Shown in pieces: positions 9,058 through 18,328 of a stretch of DNA of 64,000 bases. Each line of letters starts with the position of its first letter. Within the stretch, counting starts at the first letter, position 1. The stretch spans positions 124,001 to 188,000 of the forward strand of contig NZ_QNRO01000004.1 in assembly GCF_003315345.1 (NCBI RefSeq). The letters are read 5' to 3'. Below the pieces are notes generated by a model. The model saw nothing but the letters and a program-made list of their open reading frames with translations. It searched no databases and was not told the DNA's origin. The stretch is from Marinobacter pelagius. GTDB taxonomy: Bacteria > Pseudomonadota > Gammaproteobacteria > Pseudomonadales > Oleiphilaceae. Both the position numbers and the translations under genes were made by a program.

Positions 9058-10084
9058 TGTTCTCGGCCTCCCGTGCGCTGGCTGTCTGGACCTTGCTCGC
9101 CTTCTGTTTCTTGCCCGGAGCAAGGGACTGGGCCTTGTGGTGCATCCAGGTCAGGAACTGCCCGGTAATGCCCCGCGGGAAGAAGATCACCAGAATCACC
9201 AGCAGCGGGCCGAAAATGATCATCCGGTACTCCTCCAGGAACTGCAGGGACTGGGTAATCCAGACAATGCCCACGGTGCCCAGCAGCGGACCGGTCAGGG
9301 TGCCAATGCCGCCCACCAGCAGGTAGGTAATCATGTCGAAGGTGTGGTTGATGTTGGCCTCTTCCGGCCCGATGAACCGCACCATGCCGGCATACAGGGC
9401 ACCGGCCAGACCGGCGTAGGTGGTGGACAGCACAAAGGCCAGCACCTTGTTGCGCATCAGGTTGATACCCAGGGACTGGGCCAGCTCATCCCCATTGCGA
9501 ATGGCAATGAAGGTGCGGCCAAGCAACGACCGGGACAGCCGGCCCATGAACCAGATGGAGAACACCAGGAACGCCAGTACCAGGTAATAGAAGGGCGTGG
9601 TCTCGGTGAAATCGACCAGGCCGAAACCGGAGGGCGCGGCAATATCCCGGACCCCGATCGGGCCGTGGGTCAGCTCCTCCCACTTGTCGATCAGCAGGTA
9701 GATGATGAAGCCCACGCACAGGGTGAAGATGGCGAAGTAGTGCTCCTTGAGCCGCAGGGAGACAATGCCCACGAAGAAACCGAGCACCGCGGTCATCACC
9801 AGTGCGGCCACAAACGCCGGCCAGAAACTCCAGCCGGCATCGGCGGTCAGCAGGCCCAGGGTATAGGCGCCGATGGCAAAGAAACCGCCATGGGCCAGGT
9901 TCAGCTGACCGCAGTAACCGGTGATGATGTTGAGGCCATAGACCGCGATCGCCCAGACGAAGGCGGAGGCCATGACATAGACCTGGTATTCGTTAGCCGC
10001 CAGGAACGGAAACACAAGTGCGAATGCCAGCAGCGCCATCTTGGCACCGGGCTTCATCAGCAGACTTCCAAGCTTGAACAGCAT
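9050..10084 (-). CDS. livM: LivM-type ABC transporter permease
   Basis: A 344-residue inner-membrane protein with about nine to ten hydrophobic segments. It carries the BPD_transp_2 landmarks [19 protein letters not shown] near residue 50 and [14 protein letters not shown] [19 protein letters not shown] around residue 250. It ends in a Lys/Ala-rich cytoplasmic tail. The ATG at 10084 lies two bases after the stop of livH, so translation is probably coupled. It would form the membrane channel with LivH. Confidence 0.9.
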   Translation of the reverse strand: MLFKLGSLLMKPGAKMALLAFALVFPFLAANEYQVYVMASAFVWAIAVYGLNIITGYCGQLNLAHGGFFAIGAYTLGLLTADAGWSFWPAFVAALVMTAVLGFFVGIVSLRLKEHYFAIFTLCVGFIIYLLIDKWEELTHGPIGVRDIAAPSGFGLVDFTETTPFYYLVLAFLVFSIWFMGRLSRSLLGRTFIAIRNGDELAQSLGINLMRNKVLAFVLSTTYAGLAGALYAGMVRFIGPEEANINHTFDMITYLLVGGIGTLTGPLLGTVGIVWITQSLQFLEEYRMIIFGPLLVILVIFFPRGITGQFLTWMHHKAQSLAPGKKQKASKVQTASAREAENNA

Positions 10085-10086
10085 GA

Positions 10087-10950
10087 TCAGTGCGCCCCCT
10101 TCGCAAACAGCCCCTGCGGGCGGACAGACAGAATCAGCACCAGCAACCCGAAGGCGATGATGTCCTTGTAGGCGGTGGAGATGTAGAAGCCACCGAACGC
10201 CTCGGCGAAGCCGATGATCATGCCGCCGGCAATGGCACCGGGAATGCTGCCCATGCCACCGAGGATGATGATCACGAAGGCCTTCATGATCACCAGGTGC
10301 CCCATGGCCGGGTACACCAGGTTGATGGGTGCGTAGAGGCTGGCTGCCACTGCCGCCAGCACACCGGAGATGGCGAAAGTCATCATGGCGACGCGGTTGG
10401 CGTCGATACCCACCAGGAACGCGCCCTCACGGCTCTGGGCCATGGCGATGATGGTGGCGCCGGTCATGGTCTTGCGCAGGAACAGCTGCAGGGCGATCAC
10501 CAGGGCGAAGGCGCCGACGATGATCAGCAGCCGCTGCTCCGGGATGATCAGGCCGTCGAAGTTCATGATGCCGGTGAACGGCGAAGACAGACGGCGGAAA
10601 TCGGAACCCCAGAACATCTGCACCACCGCTTCCAGGAACAGCAGGATGCCGATGGCGGCAATCTTGTCGTGGATCGGCGGGGAATTGCGCAGGGGGTGGA
10701 AGACCAGGCGTTCACACAGGATGGCGAGCACCGCGACGACCGCGGCCGAGCCTGCCATGGCAATCCAGTAGTGCATACCCAGATCCGTCATGAAGAAGTA
10801 CGACATGAACGCGCCAACCATGTAGAGCGCGCCATGGGCAAAGTTCGGAATGTGGAGAATTCCGTAGACCAGGGTCAGGCCGAGGGCTACGAGACCGTAG
10901 ATGCTCCCCAGGGTTAACCCGTTGATGATTTGCTGGAAGAAAAGGTTCAA
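10087..10950 (-). CDS. livH: LivH-type ABC transporter permease (TTG start)
   Basis: A 287-residue membrane protein of the BPD_transp_2 family, beginning [25 protein letters not shown], which is the LivH opening (quoted in parts: [20 protein letters not shown]). The start is TTG at 10950, supported by a strong GGAGGGG ribosome site about five bases upstream; no in-frame ATG fits as well. The late segment [16 protein letters not shown] is the usual LivH motif. It is the first importer gene of the operon, 164 bases after the acyl-CoA ligase gene. Confidence 0.85.
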   Translation of the reverse strand: MNLFFQQIINGLTLGSIYGLVALGLTLVYGILHIPNFAHGALYMVGAFMSYFFMTDLGMHYWIAMAGSAAVVAVLAILCERLVFHPLRNSPPIHDKIAAIGILLFLEAVVQMFWGSDFRRLSSPFTGIMNFDGLIIPEQRLLIIVGAFALVIALQLFLRKTMTGATIIAMAQSREGAFLVGIDANRVAMMTFAISGVLAAVAASLYAPINLVYPAMGHLVIMKAFVIIILGGMGSIPGAIAGGMIIGFAEAFGGFYISTAYKDIIAFGLLVLILSVRPQGLFAKGAH

Positions 10951-11114
10951 GTCTGCCCCTCCGGTGTTTGTTGTTATCGGGCGTTATTGAGGCTTCAAAC
11001 CGCAGGGCCGAATGGCCCTGCCGTCTTGTATGGAACAATTACACTGATCGTCTCAACTGTCAACATTTTAAAATGGTGTTTCGCTGTGCGATCCTCAATT
11101 GCTTCAAAGTACCG

Positions 11115-12782
11115 CTATTGAGACTCCTTCTTCCACTCTTCCTCCTGCAAGGCCCGCCACATCAGCTTGCCGGTGGGTGATTTCGGCAACTCATCGACGA
11201 ACTCCACGATGGTCGGCACCTTGTAGGCCGCCATCTGCTCCTTGCACCAGGCAGTGATGTCTTCGGCGCTGGTCTTGCCCTCGGCTTCCGGTGTCAGCAC
11301 GATGCAGGCCTTGACGGTCTCGCCGCGCTTGGGATCAGGAGCTGAGATGATGCACACCTCATGGATCGCCGGGTGACGGTACATCAGCCCCTCAACCTCG
11401 GAGGGCCAGACCTTGAAGCCGGACGCGTTGATCATGCGTTTGACCCGGTCGACCATGAAGAAATAGCCGTCGTCGTCGTAGTAGCCCAGATCGCCGGTGC
11501 GGAAGAAGCGCTTGCCATCGATCTCGACAAACGCCGCCTCGGTCTCCGCCGGCCGGTTCCAGTAACCGATGGTGACCTGTGGGCCACTGGAGACGATTTC
11601 CCCGGTCTCACCCGGGCCTTTCTCCTGCAGGGTGTCCACATCGATGATGCGGCTGTCCACATCAAATACCGGGATGCCCAGGCACTGAGGCTTGGGATGG
11701 GCAGTGGGATTGATGTGAGTGGCAGCCATGGTCTCCGACAGGCCATACCCCTCGATGTAGTCCAGCCCGGTCATCCGCTTGAGCTTTTCGGCCACGGCAA
11801 CAGGCATGGCGGCACCACCGCCCCCGATCATGTTCAGGCTGCTGAGGTCGTACTTGCCGATATCCGGGTTGGAGAGGAAATCCACCGCCATGGTGACGAT
11901 GTTGGTCCACCCGGTGACCTTGTAGCGCTCGATCAGTCGTGCCGCCGTGGTGCGCTCCCAGCGGGTCATGATCACCGAAGTCGAACCGGTGAAAATCGGG
12001 CCGTTCATCGATCCGGTCATGCCGGTGACATGGAAAAAGGGCAGGGTCGCAAGCTGGACACTGTCCGGCGTGGTCAGGTTCCAGAACACCCGGTGGACCG
12101 CCGTTGCCATCACCGAGCGATGGGTGTGCATGCAGCCCTTGGGCGCACCGGTGGTGCCGGAGCTGTAGGGAATCACCGCCAGGTCCTCGGGCGTTGCGGT
12201 GTGAGGGGCCGGGGTATGACCCGCTGCCATCGCCGCCTCCCAGGTGACCACACCCGGAACCTCTTTGGACCAGGCCGGGGCCGCCACCTCGGCGGGCAAG
12301 TCCAGGTCGGTCTCCGGATCGATGTAGGTGTTATAGGAAGCGACCACCACCTGTTCGAGGTTGGTTTCACCGATCATGGGCACGATGAAACCTGCCAGCT
12401 CCTGCCCGGCCAGGCACATGGTGGCGCTGGTATCGGCAATAAAGTGCTCCAGTTCCGCCGCCCGGTTCATGGGATTCACCGGAATGACCACGGCATCGGC
12501 GCGCAGGATGGCATAGTAGGAAATCACGTACTGCGGGGAGTTCTGCATGTACAGCAGCACCCGGTCACCCTTGCTGATGCCCTGGGCCTGCAGGTAGCCG
12601 GCCATGGTTTCCACTTCCTCGTTAAGACGCCGGTAGTTGATGGGCGCATCGTAGAAAATGATGGCGGTGTGGTCGGGATAGCGTCGTGCCGAAATCTCCA
12701 GGTTGGTATACACGCTGGTTTTCGGCAGGGTCATGGTTTTGGGCAGTTCCTTGGGCCAGACCTTGTAATGACGTTCAAACAT
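11115..12782 (-). CDS. Acyl-CoA ligase (AMP-binding, fatty-acid type)
   Basis: This 555-residue protein is an adenylate-forming enzyme that activates a carboxylic acid to its CoA ester with ATP. The P-loop motif YSSGTTGAPKG is at residues 206-216, the EGYGLSE motif lies near 335, the hinge region TGDLGYYDDDGY near 440, and the C-terminal catalytic lysine sits in KSPTGKLMWR. No membrane anchor is seen. Its place between SurE and the importer operon suggests it activates the imported acid. The acid cannot be named; medium- or long-chain fatty acids are the closest guess. Confidence 0.88.
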   Translation of the reverse strand: MFERHYKVWPKELPKTMTLPKTSVYTNLEISARRYPDHTAIIFYDAPINYRRLNEEVETMAGYLQAQGISKGDRVLLYMQNSPQYVISYYAILRADAVVIPVNPMNRAAELEHFIADTSATMCLAGQELAGFIVPMIGETNLEQVVVASYNTYIDPETDLDLPAEVAAPAWSKEVPGVVTWEAAMAAGHTPAPHTATPEDLAVIPYSSGTTGAPKGCMHTHRSVMATAVHRVFWNLTTPDSVQLATLPFFHVTGMTGSMNGPIFTGSTSVIMTRWERTTAARLIERYKVTGWTNIVTMAVDFLSNPDIGKYDLSSLNMIGGGGAAMPVAVAEKLKRMTGLDYIEGYGLSETMAATHINPTAHPKPQCLGIPVFDVDSRIIDVDTLQEKGPGETGEIVSSGPQVTIGYWNRPAETEAAFVEIDGKRFFRTGDLGYYDDDGYFFMVDRVKRMINASGFKVWPSEVEGLMYRHPAIHEVCIISAPDPKRGETVKACIVLTPEAEGKTSAEDITAWCKEQMAAYKVPTIVEFVDELPKSPTGKLMWRALQEEEWKKESQ

Positions 12783-12806
12783 GGTTGTTATTCTCCCCAG
12801 GGTGAA

Positions 12807-13586
12807 TCATTCAGCCGCTTCAGCGGACAAATCAAAGGTGTCAGTACCCCCTGGCAGGGGGTCTTCATGTCGTAAGGGTGTGATGGCCACGGCTTTGTCC
12901 CGGAGCACGGTGACATCGGCATCCGGGGCCACAATGTGACGGGAGCTGCGCTCAAAGCCGAGCCACCAGTACGGCAGGCTGCGGGCATCACGCCCAGCCA
13001 GCAGCTTCGGGCGCTGGATAGAGCCGGTGGACTGCCGGCACCAGCGCGCCGTAGTGATCTCGCCGGCATCGCAGGCCGGGAAATTGACGTTCCAGGCCCG
13101 GGCCTCGCCGGGCTGGTAGAGTTTTCGGATCAGGGCTTCGCCGTGGGTCTCCACCGGCGACCAGCGGATGCCGTCCCGGGTCAGGAATGCCTGGCTCAGG
13201 GCGATGGCCGGAATATTCATATGCAGGGCACTGAGCACCGCCCCCACGGTGCCGGAGTACTGCACCGAATCGCTGATATTGGCCCCGCAATTGACCCCGG
13301 ACAGCACCAGATCCGGCGGCGTTTCCCCGAACCACTCGGCCAGGGAATAGAGCACACAATCCGCCGGCGTACCGGAGACGGCATACCGCTTCGCCCCGGT
13401 TTCATAGACCCGCAGCGGGCTGTGAATGGAAATGCTCTGGCCGGCGCCACTGCGATCATGTTCCGGCGCGACCACCCAGACCTCCTCCGCCAGTTGTCGG
13501 GCGATGTTCTCCAGGATCGCCAGCCCCGGCGCGTTGATGCCGTCGTCGTTGGTGATCAGGATGCGTTCGCAAATCGGACCGTTCAT
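12807..13586 (-). CDS. surE: SurE-family 5'/3'-nucleotidase or phosphatase
   Basis: This 259-residue protein has the SurE metal-binding opening ITNDDG at residues 11-16, PEHDRSGAG at 41-49, and the SGVNCGAN motif at 96-103. SurE enzymes remove phosphate from nucleoside monophosphates and some other small phosphoesters. The gene is not next to pcm, nlpD or truD, its usual partners; it sits between an APH-type phosphotransferase (9-base gap) and an acyl-CoA ligase (24-base gap). That points to a role for this copy in the pathway, perhaps hydrolysing a phosphorylated intermediate, which is speculation. A housekeeping surE is probably elsewhere. Confidence 0.87.
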   Translation of the reverse strand: MNGPICERILITNDDGINAPGLAILENIARQLAEEVWVVAPEHDRSGAGQSISIHSPLRVYETGAKRYAVSGTPADCVLYSLAEWFGETPPDLVLSGVNCGANISDSVQYSGTVGAVLSALHMNIPAIALSQAFLTRDGIRWSPVETHGEALIRKLYQPGEARAWNVNFPACDAGEITTARWCRQSTGSIQRPKLLAGRDARSLPYWWLGFERSSRHIVAPDADVTVLRDKAVAITPLRHEDPLPGGTDTFDLSAEAAE

Positions 13587-13595
13587 AGTCTTTCC

Positions 13596-14669
13596 TCAGT
13601 TTCGTCCGTTCCGGGGACCATCACTGGCAATCTTCCAGCCGATATCCGCCAGCAGGCTTGCGCGCTTGCCCACCTGCAGGGCATTGGCATTGGCGGCATT
13701 CCCATCCAGGGCACGCTTGTAGACTCCCTGCAGGATGGCGGCGAGCCGGAACAGGGAAAACGACAGGAACACGTGCCAGTCGTCGATGCCTTCGCGACCG
13801 GTCTTTGCGCAGTAGCGAGCAATGGTCTCCTGCTCATCAGGAATGCCCAGCGCCTCGAGATCCTCGCCCTGCAACCCCCGCATACCCTCCATATCGGAAG
13901 GCAGGTAATAAGGAAGGCAGTAATAGGCCAGATCCGCCAGCGGGTGGCCCAGGGTCGAGAGCTCCCAATCGAGGATGGCGATCACCTCCGGTCCGTCCGG
14001 CGCCAGCATCAGGTTGCCGAATCGGTAGTCACCGTGGGCAATGGCGGTCTCGTCTTTCGCCGGCAGATTCTCCGGCAGCCAGGCCATGAGCTTGTCCATG
14101 GCGGGCAACTCATCGGTCTTGGACGCCAGGTACTGCTTACTCCAGCGGGCCACCTGGCGAGCCACATAGCCCTCGGGCCGGCCGTAATCGCCGAGGCCCA
14201 CGGCGTTCACATCCACCGCGTGCAGGGCCGCCAGGGTATCGATGGCGGAGTGGTGAGCTGGCAAGCGATCCTGGCGATCCAGCGCGCGGAGCGCAGAGTG
14301 GCTGATGATCCGGCCCTCCAGGAAATCCATGACATAGAAGGGCGTGCCAATGACGTCGCTGTCCTCGCACAGTACCCGCACATTGGGTACCGGAACGTCT
14401 GTGTGGTCGGAGAGCGCCTTCATGACGCGGTACTCACGCTCGACCATGTGGGCGGACGGGAGGGTCTTTCCGGGCGGTTTCTTGCGCAGGACGTAGCGGC
14501 CGCTGTCGGTGTCCAGCAGGAACGTCGGGTTGGACTGGCCGCCCTGGAACTGCTTCACCTCCAGGCGATCGCCTACCCCGGGCAGCTCCCTCTGTAGCCA
14601 ACCAAGGAGCCTTTTCTCATCAAACTTGTGCGCTGGCAGAACCTCTACCAACTCTGGCGTCATACTCAT
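13596..14669 (-). CDS. APH-type phosphotransferase, ACAD10/11-like kinase domain
   Basis: This 357-residue protein has the aminoglycoside-phosphotransferase fold: a lysine pair LRKK near residues 61-64, the catalytic loop HGDYRFGN at 212-219 and the metal site DWE at 234-236. It matches the family fused to acyl-CoA dehydrogenase in ACAD10/ACAD11 and the LvaA kinase of Pseudomonas levulinate breakdown, which phosphorylate hydroxyacyl-CoAs. Here an acyl-CoA dehydrogenase, an SDR and a ligase lie in the same operon, which supports that role over antibiotic resistance. The start could also be the ATG at 14663. Confidence 0.85.
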   Translation of the reverse strand: MSMTPELVEVLPAHKFDEKRLLGWLQRELPGVGDRLEVKQFQGGQSNPTFLLDTDSGRYVLRKKPPGKTLPSAHMVEREYRVMKALSDHTDVPVPNVRVLCEDSDVIGTPFYVMDFLEGRIISHSALRALDRQDRLPAHHSAIDTLAALHAVDVNAVGLGDYGRPEGYVARQVARWSKQYLASKTDELPAMDKLMAWLPENLPAKDETAIAHGDYRFGNLMLAPDGPEVIAILDWELSTLGHPLADLAYYCLPYYLPSDMEGMRGLQGEDLEALGIPDEQETIARYCAKTGREGIDDWHVFLSFSLFRLAAILQGVYKRALDGNAANANALQVGKRASLLADIGWKIASDGPRNGRN

Positions 14670-14739
14670 TATTCGATTCAGCCTTACTTAATCGTTACGT
14701 GTCGCCCGCCGGCCACCCACCAATTCATGGAGGCATGCC

Positions 14740-15507
<768 letters not shown>

Positions 15508-15540
15508 TGTTCGATCCTCATGCTTAATGCTTGGGGAACG

Positions 15541-15638
15541 AACGGGGAGGCACCTGCCGGGACTGTGCAAAACATGGATGTTTTGCTCAAGCCTACAGGG
15601 ACGTATTCACGGCGTGTCCCGGCAGGTGCCTCCCCGTT
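15541..15638. repeat. Composite stem-loop element, copy A
   Basis: A 22-bp perfect inverted repeat (arms 15541-15562 and 15617-15638, beginning AACGGGGAGGCACC) encloses a smaller perfect hairpin (15567-15586, GCAAAACAT/ATGTTTTGC) and the core CTACAGGGACGTATTCACGG. The core recurs at 45849-45873 inside another, unrelated pair of stems. It lies between the SDR and acyl-CoA dehydrogenase genes of one operon. No protein is encoded. Confidence 0.85.
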
Positions 15639-15672
15639 TGTTCATGCACCCGTATTAACGGGCCGGGCAAAA

Positions 15673-16875
15673 TCAGCGGTATTGGCGAAGCTCCATCTTG
15701 GCAACGGAATCCAGGTGGACCTCATCCGGTCCGTCGGCCAGGCGCAGCGTACGAACCTTGGCCCAGGCGGAAGCCAGGAAGGTGTCCTGGCTGACGCCGG
15801 CACCGCCGTGGACCTGGATCGCCCGGTCGATGACCTTCAACGCCATGCTCGGCGCCACCACCTTGATCATGGCGATTTCCTGACGGGCCACCTTGTTACC
15901 GACGGTGTCCATCATGTGCGCCGCCTTCAGGGTCAGCAGGCGCGCCTGCTCGATCTCCAGCCGGCTGCGGGCAATGTCCTTGCGGATGGAATCAAAGTCG
16001 GACAGCTTGCGGCCAAAGGCCTCGCGGGCATTGGCACGTTTGCACATGGCTTCCAGCGCCCGCTCGGCCACGCCAATGGTGCGCATGCAGTGGTGAATCC
16101 GGCCCGGCCCCAAACGGCCCTGGGCAATCTCGAAGCCACGGCCTTCACCCAGCAGCATGTTGCTGGCAGGAACCCGCACGTTGTCATACTGGATCTCGGC
16201 ATGGCCGTGAGGCGCATGGTCGTAGCCGAACACGTGCAGCGGGCGGATCATCTTCACGCCGGGGGAATCAAGCGGCACCAGGATCATGGATTGCTGCTTG
16301 TGCTTCTCCGCGTTCGGGTCGGTCTTGCCCATGACAATGGCGATCTTCGAAGTGGTGGTCATCGCTCCCGAGGACCACCACTTGCGGCCGTTGATGACGT
16401 ACTCGTCGCGTTCGCGCCGGATCTCGCAGGCAATGTTGGTGGCATCGGAGGAGGCCACATCCGGCTCGGTCATGGAGAAACAGGAGCGAATTTCGCCAGC
16501 CAGCAAAGGTTTCAGCCACTGGTCCTGCTGCTCTTTGTTGCCGTAGCGGGCGATGGTTTCCATGTTGCCGGTGTCCGGCGCAGAGCAGTTGAACACCTCG
16601 GGGGCCATCTCGGAGCGGCCCATGATTTCGCACAGGTGGGCGTATTCGAAGTTGGACAGGCCGGCACCGAACTCGCTGTCCGGGAGGAACAGGTTCCACA
16701 GACCGGCGGCTTTCGCCTTCTGCTTCAGCTCTTCAATGATGGGAACCGGTGCCCAGCGATCCTCGGCTTCTTCCACCTGATGGTGATGCTTTTCTTCGTT
16801 CGGATAGATGTAGGCATCCATGAACTCGGTTAACTCGGCCTGCAGCTTTTTAGCCTTGTCAGAAAGCTCGAACAT
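15673..16875 (-). CDS. Acyl-CoA dehydrogenase, ACAD10/11-like
   Basis: This 400-residue flavoprotein starts at 16875 ([10 protein letters not shown]). It carries the acyl-CoA dehydrogenase landmarks [17 protein letters not shown] near residue 150 for FAD and substrate binding, a GRKWWSSGA segment, [10 protein letters not shown] and the C-terminal [12 protein letters not shown] region. The early stretch [10 protein letters not shown] with the aromatic lid is seen in the ACAD10/11 and related FadE-like groups. With the phosphotransferase two genes away it may act on a phosphorylated hydroxyacyl-CoA or do ordinary alpha-beta dehydrogenation. The gap to the downstream SDR holds the stem-loop element. 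Confidence 0.9.
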   Translation of the reverse strand: MFELSDKAKKLQAELTEFMDAYIYPNEEKHHHQVEEAEDRWAPVPIIEELKQKAKAAGLWNLFLPDSEFGAGLSNFEYAHLCEIMGRSEMAPEVFNCSAPDTGNMETIARYGNKEQQDQWLKPLLAGEIRSCFSMTEPDVASSDATNIACEIRRERDEYVINGRKWWSSGAMTTTSKIAIVMGKTDPNAEKHKQQSMILVPLDSPGVKMIRPLHVFGYDHAPHGHAEIQYDNVRVPASNMLLGEGRGFEIAQGRLGPGRIHHCMRTIGVAERALEAMCKRANAREAFGRKLSDFDSIRKDIARSRLEIEQARLLTLKAAHMMDTVGNKVARQEIAMIKVVAPSMALKVIDRAIQVHGGAGVSQDTFLASAWAKVRTLRLADGPDEVHLDSVAKMELRQYR

Positions 16876-16950
16876 GTCCGTTTCCTCTCGTTGATTGTGT
16901 CCTGACTGCCCCCTCTTGCGCGGCAATCGTGGTGGTTTGAATCCGGCCAA

Positions 16951-17391
16951 TCAGATTGGCACGCCCTCGGGTTTATCGCTCCCGGAGCGGATCCGGAAGG
17001 TGCCCTCGCCAATGGCAAGCAGGTTGCCCTGATCGTCATGCACTTCGCCGGTGCTGTTGAAAATGCGGGTACCGCCAGCCCTTTTTCGGCCGGTTACCCG
17101 GATCACACCGCCGGAGCACTGGCCGGTGAAGGTGGTGGTCAGGGACAGCGTGATCGCTTTGCGCATGCGGCCGGGGTACGGGCAATAAGTACCGGCCTGG
17201 GCCAGGACGATATCCAGCAGGGAGGTCAGAACGCCGCCGTGGATCACGCCCCCCAGGTTCAGGTGCCGGGGCTCCAGCGCCAGCTCGATCACCGCTTCGT
17301 TCTCTTCCCAGGACACCTGGCGGTAGCCCAGCAGGCTGTGAAAACCGGGCAGGTCCTGACCTCCGGTAATGTGCAGCTTTTCCTCACTCAT
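16951..17391 (-). CDS. Hotdog-fold thioesterase, PaaI type
   Basis: A 146-residue single hotdog-domain protein. The motif HGGVLTSLLD at residues 51-60 holds the catalytic histidine and aspartate pattern of PaaI/4HBT thioesterases. Such enzymes cleave acyl-CoA thioesters and often protect the CoA pool in degradation pathways. Its ATG overlaps the stop of the upstream SDR (ATGA), so the two are translationally coupled. The acyl-CoA dehydrogenase gene follows after 75 bases. Confidence 0.85.
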   Translation of the reverse strand: MSEEKLHITGGQDLPGFHSLLGYRQVSWEENEAVIELALEPRHLNLGGVIHGGVLTSLLDIVLAQAGTYCPYPGRMRKAITLSLTTTFTGQCSGGVIRVTGRKRAGGTRIFNSTGEVHDDQGNLLAIGEGTFRIRSGSDKPEGVPI

Positions 17392-18185
17392 CAGACTTTC
17401 ATTCCTGGCAGGTTAAGGGAGGCGGTATTGCCGCCATCCACCGCCAGGGCCTGGCCGGTGATGTAACTGGCGTCGTCGCTGGCAAGGAACAGGATGGCAG
17501 CGGCAATCTCCTCGGGATTGCCGTAACGGCGCAGCTCGCACCGGGAGCCCAGTTTGTGGGCTTTCTCGTGGGCGCGGGCGTAATCGAAGACGGCGCGGGT
17601 CATGCCGGTTTCCACCAGGCCGGGACAGACGGCGTTGACCCGGACATTGTCCCCGCCCAGGTCACAGGCGGCGGTCATGGTCAGATTGATCACCCCGGCC
17701 TTGGAGGCACTGTAGGCATTGCCCCCGGCACCGGAGCGGATGCCGGCCACCGAGGCGGTGTTGACGATGGCACCGAGCTTGCGGGCCTGCATGTGCGGCG
17801 CCACGTACTTGATGAACAGCATGGTGCCGATGAGGTTGACCGCCAGCACCTTGTCCCACTCCTCACGCTCGTTGCCGGTCACCGGAGGGTGCCCACCGGA
17901 AGTGCTGGCAATACCGGCGATGTTACAGAGCACATCGATCCGGCCAAAGGTATCCATGGTTTCGGCCACCAGATCCCTGACCTGGCTTTCGTCGGATACG
18001 TCCACCAGATGGCGCTGGTAACGGGCGTCCTCGGGCATCGCGCTCTCGGTCTCAAGCAATCCGGCCTCGGACACATCTGCCATTACCACCGAGGCGCCCT
18101 CCCGGGCCAGGCGGACGGCGGTTGCACGGCCAATCCCGCTACCGGCTCCGGTGACGATGGCTATGCGCTGGTCAAATCGCGCCAT
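17391..18185 (-). CDS. Short-chain dehydrogenase/reductase
   Basis: This 264-residue classical SDR has cofactor motif TGAGSGIG at residues 12-19, an acidic end of strand two (MADVSE) that favours NAD, catalytic Ser145, Tyr158 and Lys162, and the usual YITGQALAVDGG close. AGGAG lies 8 bases before the ATG. It is the first gene of the minus-strand catabolic run and is divergent from the acyl-CoA ligase at 18329. It probably catalyses a 3-hydroxyacyl or alcohol dehydrogenation step. Confidence 0.9.
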   Translation of the reverse strand: MARFDQRIAIVTGAGSGIGRATAVRLAREGASVVMADVSEAGLLETESAMPEDARYQRHLVDVSDESQVRDLVAETMDTFGRIDVLCNIAGIASTSGGHPPVTGNEREEWDKVLAVNLIGTMLFIKYVAPHMQARKLGAIVNTASVAGIRSGAGGNAYSASKAGVINLTMTAACDLGGDNVRVNAVCPGLVETGMTRAVFDYARAHEKAHKLGSRCELRRYGNPEEIAAAILFLASDDASYITGQALAVDGGNTASLNLPGMKV

Positions 18186-18328
18186 GGAATCGCTCCTAGT
18201 TTTCCGTATTTGTTGTTGTGATCGTGTGCTTATCGTTTTGATAATTTGTCACGCCTTCCGGTTTTGAGTCAATATATTCGAAAGGAAATTTCATCTAGCA
18301 AAACACAGCAACGCCGGAAGACAGGAAA
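18186..18328. promoter_or_regulatory. Divergent promoter region of the acid-catabolism genes
   Basis: The 143 bases between two divergent catabolic genes must hold both promoters. The stretch is AT-rich next to its neighbours. It contains a short dyad TTATC(N5)GATAA at 18230-18244 that could be an operator half. No regulator gene is adjacent, and I cannot place a convincing -35/-10 pair. Confidence 0.35.

Noticed and set aside
8924..10171. 415-codon plus-strand frame antisense to livG, livM and livH
   Set aside because: His/Gln/Gly-rich low-complexity product typical of antisense frames; the minus-strand genes have full family motifs.
11361..12875. 504-codon plus-strand frame antisense to the acyl-CoA ligase gene
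   Set aside because: Antisense shadow; composition is not protein-like.
12936..14597. 553-codon plus-strand frame antisense to surE and the phosphotransferase gene
   Set aside because: Shadow of two well-supported genes; no ribosome site and no domain.
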